A DNA stretch of 55,818 bases, taken from CAZTXD01 sp964617995. GTDB taxonomy: Bacteria > Actinomycetota > Acidimicrobiia > Spongiisociales > ZC4RG35. Position 1 is the stretch's first letter, and each line of letters begins with the position of its first letter. A program made the position numbers and the translations under genes. The notes below the pieces were generated by a model. The model saw nothing but the letters and a program-made list of their open reading frames with translations. It was not told where the DNA came from and made no database searches. This document shows, in pieces, positions 24,968 to 33,451 of this stretch. Where the stretch lies: NCBI GenBank assembly GCA_964617995.1, contig CAZTXD010000005.1, positions 1 through 55,818 on the forward strand, written 5' to 3'.

Positions 24968-25036
24968 ATGACCGCCGACAGTTCCAGTCCCAAGGGCGCT
25001 GTCACCTCTGAGACCGAGGGAGTGGACATCTCCTGA
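24968..25036 (+). CDS. Possible leader peptide upstream of mgtE
   Basis: This is a 22-codon ORF, ATG 24968 to TGA 25034-25036, preceded by a near-perfect Shine-Dalgarno AAGGAGG (24952-24958) about 9 bases upstream. The peptide starts MTADSSSPKG and ends TEGVDIS; its second half is moderately acidic. Thirty-seven bases separate its stop from the mgtE ATG, and that interval contains a GC-rich segment (GGGG...CCCC at about 25045-25057) able to pair near the mgtE ribosome site. Translated leaders are known to control magnesium transporters in enterobacteria (mgtL), but this sequence is not homologous to them. It is a candidate only. Confidence 0.4.
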   Translation: MTADSSSPKGAVTSETEGVDIS

Positions 25037-25073
25037 GGCCTCCGGGGTGCCGGGCCCCACACAGGAGGTTCTC

Positions 25074-26393
25074 ATGACCAAGACGATGCCGCCTCTGGCG
25101 GATCTCGGCGATCTGCAGGAGTGGCTGACGGAGACCGGCGCCCTCGACATCGCCGAGGAGCTCGCCCGCCTGGAGGCACCGGAGCGGGCGGTCGCCTTCC
25201 GGCTGCTCCCTCGCGATCGGGCCCTGGCGGTTTTCGAGGCGTTCGAGCCGACGCATCAGCAGGAGACCCTGGCCGGTCTGAGAGACGAGCGGTTCCGCCA
25301 GATCGTCGAGGACCTCGATCCCGATGACAGGGCGCGTCTGGTCCACGAGCTGCCCGCCAAGGTCGCCAAGCGGGTCCTGGAGGGGCTGAGCTCCACCGAA
25401 CGGGCCTACACCGCCGCGCTGCTCGGCTACCCGGACGAGTCGTGCGGGCGGGTGATGACACCCGAGTTCGTGAGCCTGCGCGTGTCGATGACGGTGGGTG
25501 ATGCCCTGGCCAAGATCCGTCGCACCGTCGCCGAGGAGGAGACGCTCTTCACGATGCCCGTGACCGACGGTGAGCGGCATCTGGTCGGTCAGGTGGACCT
25601 TCCGTCCCTGGTTCGCGCCCAGCCCGGTCAGCCGCTGGAGACCCTGATGTCGACCGATGTGTACTGGGTGAGAGCCACCGACGACCAGGAGGTGGCTGCC
25701 CGCTTGATAAACGACGCCAACCTGGCGGCCCTGGCGGTCCTGGACTCGGAAGATCGCCTCGTGGGGATGATCACCGTCGACGACGCCATGCGCATCCTCG
25801 AGGAAGAGGAGACCGAGGACCAGGTGCGTACGGGAGGGTCCGAGCCACTGCGACGCCCCTACCTGTCGGTGTCTCTCACCCATCTCGCCACCCGTCGCGC
25901 CATGTGGCTCCTGATCCTGGTGGCGGGGGCGACGCTGACCGTGAACGTTCTCGGCTACTTCGAGGACACCCTCGCTGCCTTCCTGCCGTTGGCGCTGTTC
26001 GTTCCTCTGCTGATAGGCACCGGCGGTAACACGGGGGCGCAGGCGACGACCGTCGTCATCCGGGCCATGTCGCTGGGGGAGGTGAGGTTCGCCGACCTGC
26101 CGCTGGTGGTTTGGCGGGAGGCACGCGTGGGGGTGCTGCTGGGAGGGATGCTGGGGGTGGTCGGGTTTCTGCCGGTGTGGTTCTTCTTCGACGTCCAGAT
26201 GGCGGTGGTCGTCAGCGCCACGCTGGTGGCGGTGTGCACCTGGGCGACCTTCGCCGGGTCGATGCTGCCGATGGTGGCGGACCGGGTCGGCGTGGATCCC
26301 ACCGTGGTGTCGGCGCCTTTCATCGCCACCCTGGTGGACGCCACCGGCCTGATCATCTACTTCATCATCGCCCGTCTCGTCCTGGGCGTTTGA
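25074..26393 (+). CDS. mgtE: MgtE-family magnesium transporter
   Basis: The protein is 439 residues and follows the MgtE layout. The helical N domain is at about 1-125 (with LDPDDRARLVHELPAKVAKRVL). Two CBS domains are at about 125-255, beginning CGRVMTPEFVSLRVSMTVGDAL and ending VLDSEDRLVGMITVDDAMRIL. A five-helix membrane domain spans 275-439. The pore and gate sequence PLLIGTGGNTGAQATTVVIRAM and the conserved Asp in TLVDATGLIIYF are intact. MgtE is a Mg2+-gated channel whose N and CBS domains sense cytoplasmic magnesium. ACAGGAGG precedes the ATG at 25074. A possible leader peptide lies upstream, and no M-box-like riboswitch was recognised. Confidence 0.94.
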   Translation: MTKTMPPLADLGDLQEWLTETGALDIAEELARLEAPERAVAFRLLPRDRALAVFEAFEPTHQQETLAGLRDERFRQIVEDLDPDDRARLVHELPAKVAKRVLEGLSSTERAYTAALLGYPDESCGRVMTPEFVSLRVSMTVGDALAKIRRTVAEEETLFTMPVTDGERHLVGQVDLPSLVRAQPGQPLETLMSTDVYWVRATDDQEVAARLINDANLAALAVLDSEDRLVGMITVDDAMRILEEEETEDQVRTGGSEPLRRPYLSVSLTHLATRRAMWLLILVAGATLTVNVLGYFEDTLAAFLPLALFVPLLIGTGGNTGAQATTVVIRAMSLGEVRFADLPLVVWREARVGVLLGGMLGVVGFLPVWFFFDVQMAVVVSATLVAVCTWATFAGSMLPMVADRVGVDPTVVSAPFIATLVDATGLIIYFIIARLVLGV

Positions 26394-26398
26394 CCGGC

Positions 26399-26785
26399 TC
26401 AGGCCATGGCGGCGATCTGGATGAGGTTCCCACAGGTGTCGTCGAAGACGGCCGTGGTGACCGCGCCCATCTCCAGGGGCTCTTGGGTGAAGGTGACCCC
26501 GAGATCGCGTAGCCGCTCGTACTCGGCGTGGACATCGTCCACGCCGAACGACGTGAAGGGGATGCCGTCCGCCACCAGCGCCTCCTTGAAGGTGCGGGCG
26601 GCGGGATGACCGTCGGGCTCGAGGAGCAGCTCGGGTCCGTCGGGCTGTTCGGGCGACACGACCGTCAGCCACGAGGCGTCTCCCATGGGAATGTCGTTGC
26701 GCTTGGTGAATCCGAGGACGTCGGTGTAGAAGCGCAGCGCCTTCCGTTGATCGTCTACGTAGACGCTGGTGATGTCGATCCTCAT
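26399..26785 (-). CDS. VOC-family (glyoxalase-like) protein
   Basis: The protein is 128 residues from the ATG at 26785. It has the paired beta-alpha-beta-beta-beta modules of the VOC superfamily: ITSVYVDDQRKALRFYTDVLGFTKRNDIP at the start and VHAEYERLRDLGVTFTQEP...VFDDTCGNLIQIAAM at the end. Such small VOC proteins include drug-binding and lyase members; the substrate is unknown. The start overlaps the ArsR stop (ATGA), so it is the regulated partner of that repressor. Confidence 0.87.
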   Translation of the reverse strand: MRIDITSVYVDDQRKALRFYTDVLGFTKRNDIPMGDASWLTVVSPEQPDGPELLLEPDGHPAARTFKEALVADGIPFTSFGVDDVHAEYERLRDLGVTFTQEPLEMGAVTTAVFDDTCGNLIQIAAMA

Positions 26786-27066
26786 CGGGGTCTCCTCTCG
26801 TTGGTGATGGGCCACCTCTCGACCACGTCCAGCAACGGAGCGGTGTCGAGGTAGTGATACTTGTATCTGCCTTCTCTCTTCGTGTGGACGAGCCCCACCG
26901 TCTCGAGAACGTCGAGGTGCTGGGATATCGCCTGGCGCGATGAGCCGACACCGTGCTTGGTGACCAGACGGGCGCAGAGCTCGAAGAGAGTCTGGCCGTC
27001 GCGGTCGGCGAGCTCATCGAGGATGAGACGCCTCGTCTCGTCGGCCAACGCTCTGAACACGTCCAC
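26782..27066 (-). CDS. ArsR-family repressor
   Basis: The protein is 94 residues with a winged helix: VFRALADETRRLILDELADRDGQTLFELCARL, then SSRQAISQHLDVLETVGLVHTKREGRYKYHYLD. It belongs to the non-metal ArsR group often paired with VOC or AHSA1 proteins, since no CxC metal box is visible on the recognition helix. The start is the GTG at 27066. The transcript is probably leaderless, because the -10 element ends only 6 bases upstream. A perfect operator dyad sits in the promoter, indicating autoregulation of the ArsR-VOC operon. Confidence 0.9.
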   Translation of the reverse strand: MDVFRALADETRRLILDELADRDGQTLFELCARLVTKHGVGSSRQAISQHLDVLETVGLVHTKREGRYKYHYLDTAPLLDVVERWPITNERRPR

Positions 27067-27072
27067 GTTGCC

Positions 27073-27102
27073 ATTTTAGGCAAGTAACTACTTGCATATC
27101 AA
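27073..27102 (-). promoter_or_regulatory. ArsR-VOC promoter with operator
   Basis: On the minus strand, TTGATA (27097-27102) and TAAAAT (27073-27078) form a -35/-10 pair with an 18-base spacer. The perfect inverted repeat GCAAGTAACTACTTGC (27080-27095, 7-base arms) fills the spacer. The -10 is followed by 6 bases and then the GTG start, predicting a leaderless mRNA. Confidence 0.75.
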
Positions 27103-27156
27103 CTTCACACGAAGGAAGGAGACCGACGGCAGAGGCGGCTCGATCAGCCGACGCAG

Positions 27157-29127
27157 TCAGCGCCAGGCGATGGTGTGGATCTTCACCGGGTCCGTGATGC
27201 CCTTCAATGGCACCGTCCGCGCCTCCGTCACCGGGTAACGAACGGTCCCGGCGGCCTCCACGGTGTCCGACGATGCAACGATCTCCTCCGCTTCGGCGGT
27301 GTCGCCCACGCGGGCCGCCAGGTGGACTCCCTGGCCGGCGTAGTCACCGCCCTGGGGGGTAGCGGTGGCGGTGTGGACACCGATGCGCACGCGGAGAGCG
27401 AATCCGTGCTCGCGGCGGTGCTCCGCCAGCCGGCGTTGGATCCCGACTGCCGCTTCGATGGCGTCTCCCGCCTCGTCGAAGGCTATGAAGAACCCGTCGC
27501 CCGTTTGCCGTACCTCCTGTCCCCGATGGCGGGCGAACTCGGAGCGCAAGGCGCGATCGTGCCAGCGGAGGAGGTCTTCCCATGCTTCGTCGCCGATGAC
27601 CTCCACCAGATCGGTCGAGGTCACGATGTCGGTGAACATGAATGTCTTGGTCACGCGTCGACCCGTGTCGGTCGCGGTGATCTCCTCCTCGCCCAGCAGC
27701 TCGTCGACCTTGTGGACATTGAGAACGGCGCCCAGACGCTCGAAGGCGGCGCGGGCGGAAACCAGCTCCATTCGAGCGGTGCTGTCATCGCCGGCGGCCG
27801 CCCGTGCCTGCCCCAGGAGCATCCGTGCCTGGGCGGACTCGTACGGCAGATCTATCTCGCGCCAACCACGCCAGGCCCGCTCCAGGGCGGTAACCGCCTC
27901 ACGGGCCCGCCCTGCGCTGAGCTCCACGGCGCCGCGGGCGGTGTGGGCGGCCGCTTCGAAGGCGGGTTGCTCGTAGTCGGCGGCGATCTGTTCCAGTTCC
28001 TCGGTGGCCCGGGCGGCGCCGTCCTCATCCCCCGCCTCCAGCGCGATTCTGACACGGGCCGGAAGGAGCCGCGCCCGTTCCAGCCGGTTGCCCCCGGTTC
28101 CGTCGCCGGCGTCCTCTGTCGCCAGGCTGGCGGCGATGTCGCTCTCGGCGCCGGCTACGTCGCCCCGGGCCAGCTTCAGGAGCGCCAGACCAGGCTGGGA
28201 ATGCCAGCCGTACTCGTAGGCGCGCATGAAGGACTCGCCCGCCGCCTCCAGATCACCCATGCGCAGCCGGACCTCGCCTATCTCGTAGTAGGCGTAGCCG
28301 ACGGCATCGAGGAGGCGGAAGCGTTCCAGCTCCTCGCATGCCACCCGCGCTTCCTGTTCGGCTTCCGGGTAGGCGCCGTGGAGCTTCTTCAGCTCGGCTC
28401 TGTGCACCCGGCACTCCCCGGGGTATCCACCCAACGAGTGGCGCCTCATCCAGCGCTCAGCCTCGGCCGTCCACTCGCCCGCCCGTCGATAGTCGGCGAC
28501 GTTGGCGCAACAGGCGATGGTGTTGCAGTAGACGCCGCAGGCGGCATGGGGGTCGAGCTCGCCCGACACCACTGCCGCCGAAGCCTGGTCGATCAGGGCC
28601 ATGCCTTCTTTCAGGTCTCCTTTGGTGAGCAACGCATAGCCCTTGAAGCTCTGAGACAGGGCCTCGATCTCGGGCACTCCGTACTTTCGGGCGAGGGACA
28701 AGGCTTCGTCACTGTGCGCGACTGCCTCGTCGAGCTGGCCCCGCATGAAGAGTGCGACCACCATCCGCAGGAAATGGATCCAGGCACCGGCTGCGGACTC
28801 GCTCTTGCCCTCGACGTGGCTCTCCGCCTTCGACATCCACCCTGATGCGACCGCCATCGAGCCGCGACGAATGGCGAAATAGGTCAGCCAGAACGCCGCG
28901 ATCACGGCGGAGTCGTCGTCACCGGCTTCCACATGGCCGCCGTACGCGCGTTCGAGGGCTTGAACGGCCTCGTCGGGATGCCCGCTCCACCAGGCGGCGT
29001 CGGCCAGGTGCTGCAGGTCGGCGGGCGTGAGTGGTCCCTCATCGTCGGCGGCCAGGAACGCCTCCCGGGCCTCATCCCATTGGTGGCGTTCCAAAGCCTC
29101 CCTGGCCGCGACGAGTGTGTTACTCAT
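27157..29127 (-). CDS. TPR protein with C-terminal class III nucleotide cyclase domain
   Basis: The protein is 656 residues from the ATG at 29127. Residues about 1-460 are helical TPR-like repeats rich in Ala/Glu/Arg. The last 185 residues form a class III cyclase catalytic domain: TKTFMFTDIVTSTDLV (first metal Asp), EVRQTGDGFFIAFDEA (second metal Asp), RVRIGVHTATATPQGGDYAGQGVHLAARVG (transition-state Arg, His in the usual Asn position). The His variant is common in TPR- or ATPase-linked actinobacterial cyclases. It should make cAMP (or cGMP) in the cytoplasm, with the repeats as sensor or scaffold. It is divergent, by 89 bases, from the Npt1-HEAT-cNMP-binding gene, a plausible receptor for its product. 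Confidence 0.9.
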   Translation of the reverse strand: MSNTLVAAREALERHQWDEAREAFLAADDEGPLTPADLQHLADAAWWSGHPDEAVQALERAYGGHVEAGDDDSAVIAAFWLTYFAIRRGSMAVASGWMSKAESHVEGKSESAAGAWIHFLRMVVALFMRGQLDEAVAHSDEALSLARKYGVPEIEALSQSFKGYALLTKGDLKEGMALIDQASAAVVSGELDPHAACGVYCNTIACCANVADYRRAGEWTAEAERWMRRHSLGGYPGECRVHRAELKKLHGAYPEAEQEARVACEELERFRLLDAVGYAYYEIGEVRLRMGDLEAAGESFMRAYEYGWHSQPGLALLKLARGDVAGAESDIAASLATEDAGDGTGGNRLERARLLPARVRIALEAGDEDGAARATEELEQIAADYEQPAFEAAAHTARGAVELSAGRAREAVTALERAWRGWREIDLPYESAQARMLLGQARAAAGDDSTARMELVSARAAFERLGAVLNVHKVDELLGEEEITATDTGRRVTKTFMFTDIVTSTDLVEVIGDEAWEDLLRWHDRALRSEFARHRGQEVRQTGDGFFIAFDEAGDAIEAAVGIQRRLAEHRREHGFALRVRIGVHTATATPQGGDYAGQGVHLAARVGDTAEAEEIVASSDTVEAAGTVRYPVTEARTVPLKGITDPVKIHTIAWR

Positions 29128-29216
29128 CGATCCTGCATCACACCTCGGTACTGATTGGCCTGACGATAACGGCTCACAGCCGGGGGCACCACGGTTGTCT
29201 TCGATAGGCTCGGCGG

Positions 29217-32200
29217 GTGGCCGAGGTGTCAACCGAGAGGACCGAAGGAGGCAGCGGCACCCCGACGCCTTCCGCGCTGATGCGCCTGATCCGGGTTCGC
29301 CCCGAGGAACGCTCCGTCGTGGCGTGGACGTCGGCGCTGTTCGCCGTGTCGCAGGCCAATCAGGGCCTGGGGATCAATATCGCCGACACGTTGTTCTTCC
29401 TCCGGTTCGGGGTCGAGTTCCTCCCGACGATGATCCTTCTCTCCGGCCCGGTGGTGATGGTCGGCATCCTCGTGTATGCCGTCGGCCTGGGAAGGGTCGG
29501 CGCCGCCCGATGGCTCCCGGTCGCCTTCCTGGGCTCGGGGGTGGCCATCGTGCTGGAACGGATCGGGATCCTGTTCGACCTGACGGGCATCTATCCGGTG
29601 GTGTGGCTGATGGGCCAGGTCGTGATGACCCTCAGTCTCACCGCCATGTGGACGGCGGCGGGGGAGATCTACACGACCCGCCAGGCCAAGCGCCTGTTCC
29701 CCCTGTTCGCCTCCGCCGGCATCGCCGGGGGAGTGGTGGGCAACGCCTCCACCGGTCCGCTGGCGGGGCTACTCGGCACCGACAACGTGCTCCTGGTCCA
29801 GGCCGGCCTGCTGGCGGCGGCGGCGGCCCTGGCCGCCACACTCGCCGTCAGGTTCTTCCCCGCCACCTCCGGACCCTCTCCCGACAACGTCCTCACGGAC
29901 CTCCGTGCCGGTCTCGACATCACCCGGAGCAGCCCCCTCCTCAGGATCGTCGCCGGAGTGGGCATGGCCTTCGGGGCCCTCCTCTTCCTGGTCGTGTTCC
30001 CGTTCAGCGAGGTGGTCACCGCCTCGTTCCCGACCGAGACCGACGTCGCCTCCTATCTGGGCTATTTCTCGGCGGTGGCGACGGTCACCACCTTCCTGGT
30101 GTCGCTGTTCGCCACCAACCGTCTCTTCGCCCGGCTGGGGGTGGTAGCCACCCTGATGTCGGTTCCCCTCGTGTATCTGGGCGGCTTCTCGTTGTGGCTG
30201 GTGTCGTTCGGCCTGGTCACCGCCACCATCGTGCGAGGGTTCCAGTTCGTGGCCGTCAATGCCATCGGCGGCACGGCGTGGAGCTCCCTGTTCAACGTGC
30301 TCACCACCCGCCGACGCGGCCAGGTCATGGCCTTCATGGCGGCCGGCCCCATGCAGCTCGGGACGATGCTGTCGGGAGTGCTGCTCCTCGCGGGCAGCGC
30401 CCTACCCCGGCCGGCGCAGACCGGCATCGGAGTGTTGGTCGCGTTGGCGACGGTGGTGCTGGTGTGGCGGATGCGGAGCGCCTATGCCTCCGCCTTGGTC
30501 GAGGCGGTGAAGAGGGGACTCGTGGATGTCTTCGCCGCACCCAGCGCGGGCATACAGAAGCCCGGTCTCGACGCCGACACCCTGCGAGCCATGTCCGCCT
30601 GCCTCGACGACCCCCGACCCGGGGCCAGGGCGATGGCGACGATGTCCCTTGCGCGCCTCGACGACGAGGAGGCGACTCCCCTCCTGGTCCGGGCACTCCA
30701 CGACGAGGATGTGCGGGTGCGATCCGCGGCGGTCGATGTCCTGAGTGACGGGAACTGGCGGGACCATCTCGGCCTCCTGCTGGCCGATCCCGCTCCGGCC
30801 ATGAGGCGGAGGTCCCTGGAGTTGATGTGGCGGGATCCTTCGACGATCCGCCCCGATCTCACCGCTGTCCTCGACGATCCGGATCCGTTGGTGAGGGCGC
30901 TGGCCGCGGCCCTGGAGAGCGGGACCAGAGGCCGGGCCATCATCGAGGAGCTTCTCGCCTCGGATAGGGTAGGGGACGTCACCGCCGCCCTCGAAGCGCT
31001 CGAGCTTCGTCCCGGGCTCACCGACACGGACCTGGCCGCGTTCCTCCATCATCCTCACCGGCGGGTGCGAGCCGCCGCCGCCGCAGTGACGGCCGCCCAG
31101 CCCGAGCACATCGAAGACGTGGTAGCCCTGTTGGACGATCCGTCGATCGTCACCCGTCGGTCGGCCGCCACGGCATTGGCCCGGGAGAGCCACGGCATCG
31201 CCGCTCTGCTGAGAGTGCTGGAGGAGGGATCGGTGCGATCCAGCGACGCTGCTCTCGCTGCCCTGACCGCCTCGGGCCGCGGGGGGGCCGGGCTCGCCGA
31301 GTGGGCGTCGCAGGAGATAAGCCGCGCCGCCTATCTCCGCCGTCACCGCCTCGCTCTGTCATCTCATCGGGAACCGTCGGATGTGGCCGGCTTCCTCCTG
31401 CGTCTGCTGGCCGCCCGGGAGGAACGCCTGGAGAGATGGGCGATCCAGGCGCTTACCACTCCGGAGTCGGAACCGGCCATGAGGACGGTCATGCGCGGGC
31501 TCTGGTCCGACGATCCCGAGACCCGGTCCCAGGCGATGGAGGCGCTCGACTCGCTGGGAGCCCGTGGCGTCGTCGGGGAGCTGTTGCGACTCCTGGAGGA
31601 CGATGCCGGCCGCCCGGAGGGGGACTACCGCCGCAGCCTTCGGGAGCTGGCCGCAGACCACGACCACTGGATTCGTGCCCTCGCCTACCGTTGCCTGCGG
31701 GAGGAGGTGATGGTCGATGCCAGGCGACTGAGGGAGGCGGCGGCCGTCGACCCCTCACCCCTCGTGAGAGACGCCCTGTCAAGATGGGAGTTGCCACTCA
31801 TGCACGACACCGAGACCCTCGACCTCATGGAGCGGGTGCTGGTCCTTCAGCGTGTTGCCCTTTTCTCTGCCATCGACCCCGAAGACCTGGAACGGATCGC
31901 GCTCGTCACCACCGAACGGCGCTACGACGCCGACGAGTCGATCTTCCGCGAAGGGGAGGAAGGCGACGAGATGCTCATCGTTGTCACCGGCGAGGTGTTG
32001 ATCAGCCGTAGGAGGAACGGTGTCACCGAACCCATCCGCACCTATGAGGCCGGCGACCACGTCGGCGAGCTGGCGTTGCTCCGCGGCCAGACCCGAGCAT
32101 CCGATGTCATCGCCGGGCCCGACGGCGTCCACGCCCTCGTGTTGGGGGGCGCCGAGCTGATGGCCATTCTCGAGGAACGCCCCGAGGTGGCGATGTCGAT

Positions 32201-32237
32201 GCTGGGGACACTGGCGGAGCGCATCGCCACGATGTGA
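29217..32237 (+). CDS. Npt1-like nucleotide translocase fused to HEAT repeats and a cNMP-binding domain
   Basis: The protein is 1006 residues in three parts. Residues about 25-420 contain roughly 11-12 hydrophobic segments of the ATP/ADP translocase (Npt1/TLC) or MFS type, with QANQGLGINIADTLFFLRFGVEFLPTM and AAGEIYTTRQAKRLFPLFASAGIAGGVVG as recognisable blocks. Residues about 440-850 are HEAT-like repeats with many DDP-x-x-VR units. Residues about 870-1006 are a Crp-type cyclic-nucleotide-binding domain with a phosphate-binding cassette VGELALLRGQTRASDV that keeps the key Glu and Arg. Fusions of this transporter with HEAT repeats are known from environmental bacteria, but the transported compound is unproven. 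The likely model is nucleotide-type transport gated by cAMP or cGMP. Confidence 0.85.
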   Translation: MAEVSTERTEGGSGTPTPSALMRLIRVRPEERSVVAWTSALFAVSQANQGLGINIADTLFFLRFGVEFLPTMILLSGPVVMVGILVYAVGLGRVGAARWLPVAFLGSGVAIVLERIGILFDLTGIYPVVWLMGQVVMTLSLTAMWTAAGEIYTTRQAKRLFPLFASAGIAGGVVGNASTGPLAGLLGTDNVLLVQAGLLAAAAALAATLAVRFFPATSGPSPDNVLTDLRAGLDITRSSPLLRIVAGVGMAFGALLFLVVFPFSEVVTASFPTETDVASYLGYFSAVATVTTFLVSLFATNRLFARLGVVATLMSVPLVYLGGFSLWLVSFGLVTATIVRGFQFVAVNAIGGTAWSSLFNVLTTRRRGQVMAFMAAGPMQLGTMLSGVLLLAGSALPRPAQTGIGVLVALATVVLVWRMRSAYASALVEAVKRGLVDVFAAPSAGIQKPGLDADTLRAMSACLDDPRPGARAMATMSLARLDDEEATPLLVRALHDEDVRVRSAAVDVLSDGNWRDHLGLLLADPAPAMRRRSLELMWRDPSTIRPDLTAVLDDPDPLVRALAAALESGTRGRAIIEELLASDRVGDVTAALEALELRPGLTDTDLAAFLHHPHRRVRAAAAAVTAAQPEHIEDVVALLDDPSIVTRRSAATALARESHGIAALLRVLEEGSVRSSDAALAALTASGRGGAGLAEWASQEISRAAYLRRHRLALSSHREPSDVAGFLLRLLAAREERLERWAIQALTTPESEPAMRTVMRGLWSDDPETRSQAMEALDSLGARGVVGELLRLLEDDAGRPEGDYRRSLRELAADHDHWIRALAYRCLREEVMVDARRLREAAAVDPSPLVRDALSRWELPLMHDTETLDLMERVLVLQRVALFSAIDPEDLERIALVTTERRYDADESIFREGEEGDEMLIVVTGEVLISRRRNGVTEPIRTYEAGDHVGELALLRGQTRASDVIAGPDGVHALVLGGAELMAILEERPEVAMSMLGTLAERIATM

Positions 32238-32240
32238 CCG

Positions 32241-33065
32241 CTACAGCTCAAACGTGGAGCCGGCGATTCCTCCCACGATCTCCAACCCCTCGGGGTGTTC
32301 CGGCTCCCCGTGCAGGTCGTCGAGCATCGCATCGGTGTGCTGGGGGTCGTGGTGGAACGTCACGAGCCGTCCCACCTCGGCCTGGAGGGCGAAGGCGACC
32401 GCCTGCCCTAGGGTGCTGTGGCCCCAGCCGATCCGTCCGGCGTACTCGTCGTCGGTGTACTGAGCATCGTGGATCAACACGTCGGCTCCGTGTGCCAGCT
32501 CCCATCCCGACGTCCATCGCGGGTCGTCCGGGAAGTCCCGATGCCCGAGGGCGGGCTCATGATCGGGCATGTACACCAGCGTCCGTCCGTTCTCTTCCAC
32601 CCGGTAGCCAAGCGTCGGCCCGGGGTGGCAGATGAGGTCGGAGGTGACCCGAAACGGGCCGATGGTGATGGTGGCGCGACCCAGGTCGTGCAGGTCGGCA
32701 GTGAGCTCGCGCAGACGCACGGGGAACAGCGGAGGGGAGAGGTAGCGGGCGATCCGCTCTCTCAGTCCCATGGTGGCCGAGACAGGACCCCACAGGTGGG
32801 TCTCGATGTGGGATGCACGGAGAGGCTGGAAGAAGCCGAGACCCTGGATGTGGTCCATGTGCAGGTGGGTCAACAGCAGGTCGATGCGGGTGGTGCCGGC
32901 GGGAAGCCCGGGAGTGACGTTCAACAAGCCGGTCCCGGCGTCGAGGAGAAGGACGGTTCCGTCGGAGCCCACCACCTCTACACAGGCGGTGTCGCCTCCG
33001 TAGCGGACGGTGCCGGCACCGGCCCTCGCCATCGAACCCCGGGTGCCCCACAACGTCACCTTCAC
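32241..33065 (-). CDS. MBL-fold metallo-hydrolase, phosphodiesterase-like
   Basis: The protein is 274 residues with the metallo-beta-lactamase fold. The metal motif is THLHMDHIQGL (H-x-H-x-D-H); further ligands are in LICHPGP, VYMPDHEPALG and the C-terminal LVTFHHDPQHTD. The opening WGTRGSMARAGAGTVRYGGDTACVEV is typical of the PhnP/RNase Z-like cyclic phosphodiesterase branch. The GTG start overlaps the PAS gene stop, and it is the last gene of the operon with a cNMP-binding histidine kinase. A cAMP phosphodiesterase role would fit this context but is an inference; other phosphoester substrates are possible. Confidence 0.83.
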   Translation of the reverse strand: MKVTLWGTRGSMARAGAGTVRYGGDTACVEVVGSDGTVLLLDAGTGLLNVTPGLPAGTTRIDLLLTHLHMDHIQGLGFFQPLRASHIETHLWGPVSATMGLRERIARYLSPPLFPVRLRELTADLHDLGRATITIGPFRVTSDLICHPGPTLGYRVEENGRTLVYMPDHEPALGHRDFPDDPRWTSGWELAHGADVLIHDAQYTDDEYAGRIGWGHSTLGQAVAFALQAEVGRLVTFHHDPQHTDAMLDDLHGEPEHPEGLEIVGGIAGSTFEL

Positions 33066-33451
33066 GGCGTCTCCCAGAACGTCGCCATCGCCCCCAGGTG
33101 ACGACGACCGTGGCCGATTATCGGGATGGCCGTCACCTCGATCAACCGATGAGACCCGTCGAGACCCTCGATCCGGATGACCCGATGGGCGGGAACCCGT
33201 TCGGAGAGGGCGATCTCGAGGGGAAGTTGAGAGTCGGGGAGCGGTTCACCGTCGGGAGCGGAAGTCCGAAACATCTCCGAGAGACGCCTGGCCGGTATCT
33301 CACCGGCGTCGTCGAATCGGCGACCCAGTATGGCCTCCGCCGGCTCGTTGTAGTAGACGAGGTTGCCGTCGAGGTCGGTGATCCAGATGGGGACCGCAAG
33401 GTAGCTCGCCCAGTGTTTGAGGAGGATCAGCTCTATCGGCTCTTGTGTCAT
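33062..33451 (-). CDS. Single PAS-domain protein
   Basis: The protein is 129 residues, essentially one PAS domain: HWASYLAVPIWITDLDGNLVYYNEPAEAILGRRFDDAGEIPARRLSEMF at the start and HRVIRIEGLDGSHRLIEVTAIPIIGHGRRHLGAMATFWE at the end. No output domain is attached, so it probably acts as a separate sensor or adaptor for the neighbouring kinase. Its ATG overlaps the kinase stop (ATGA), and its stop overlaps the MBL-fold gene start (GTGA). Confidence 0.85.
   Translation of the reverse strand: MTQEPIELILLKHWASYLAVPIWITDLDGNLVYYNEPAEAILGRRFDDAGEIPARRLSEMFRTSAPDGEPLPDSQLPLEIALSERVPAHRVIRIEGLDGSHRLIEVTAIPIIGHGRRHLGAMATFWETP

Noticed and set aside
24843..25073. M-box (ykoK) riboswitch before mgtE
   Set aside because: The conserved M-box core could not be found; a short ORF with a Shine-Dalgarno sequence explains the region better.
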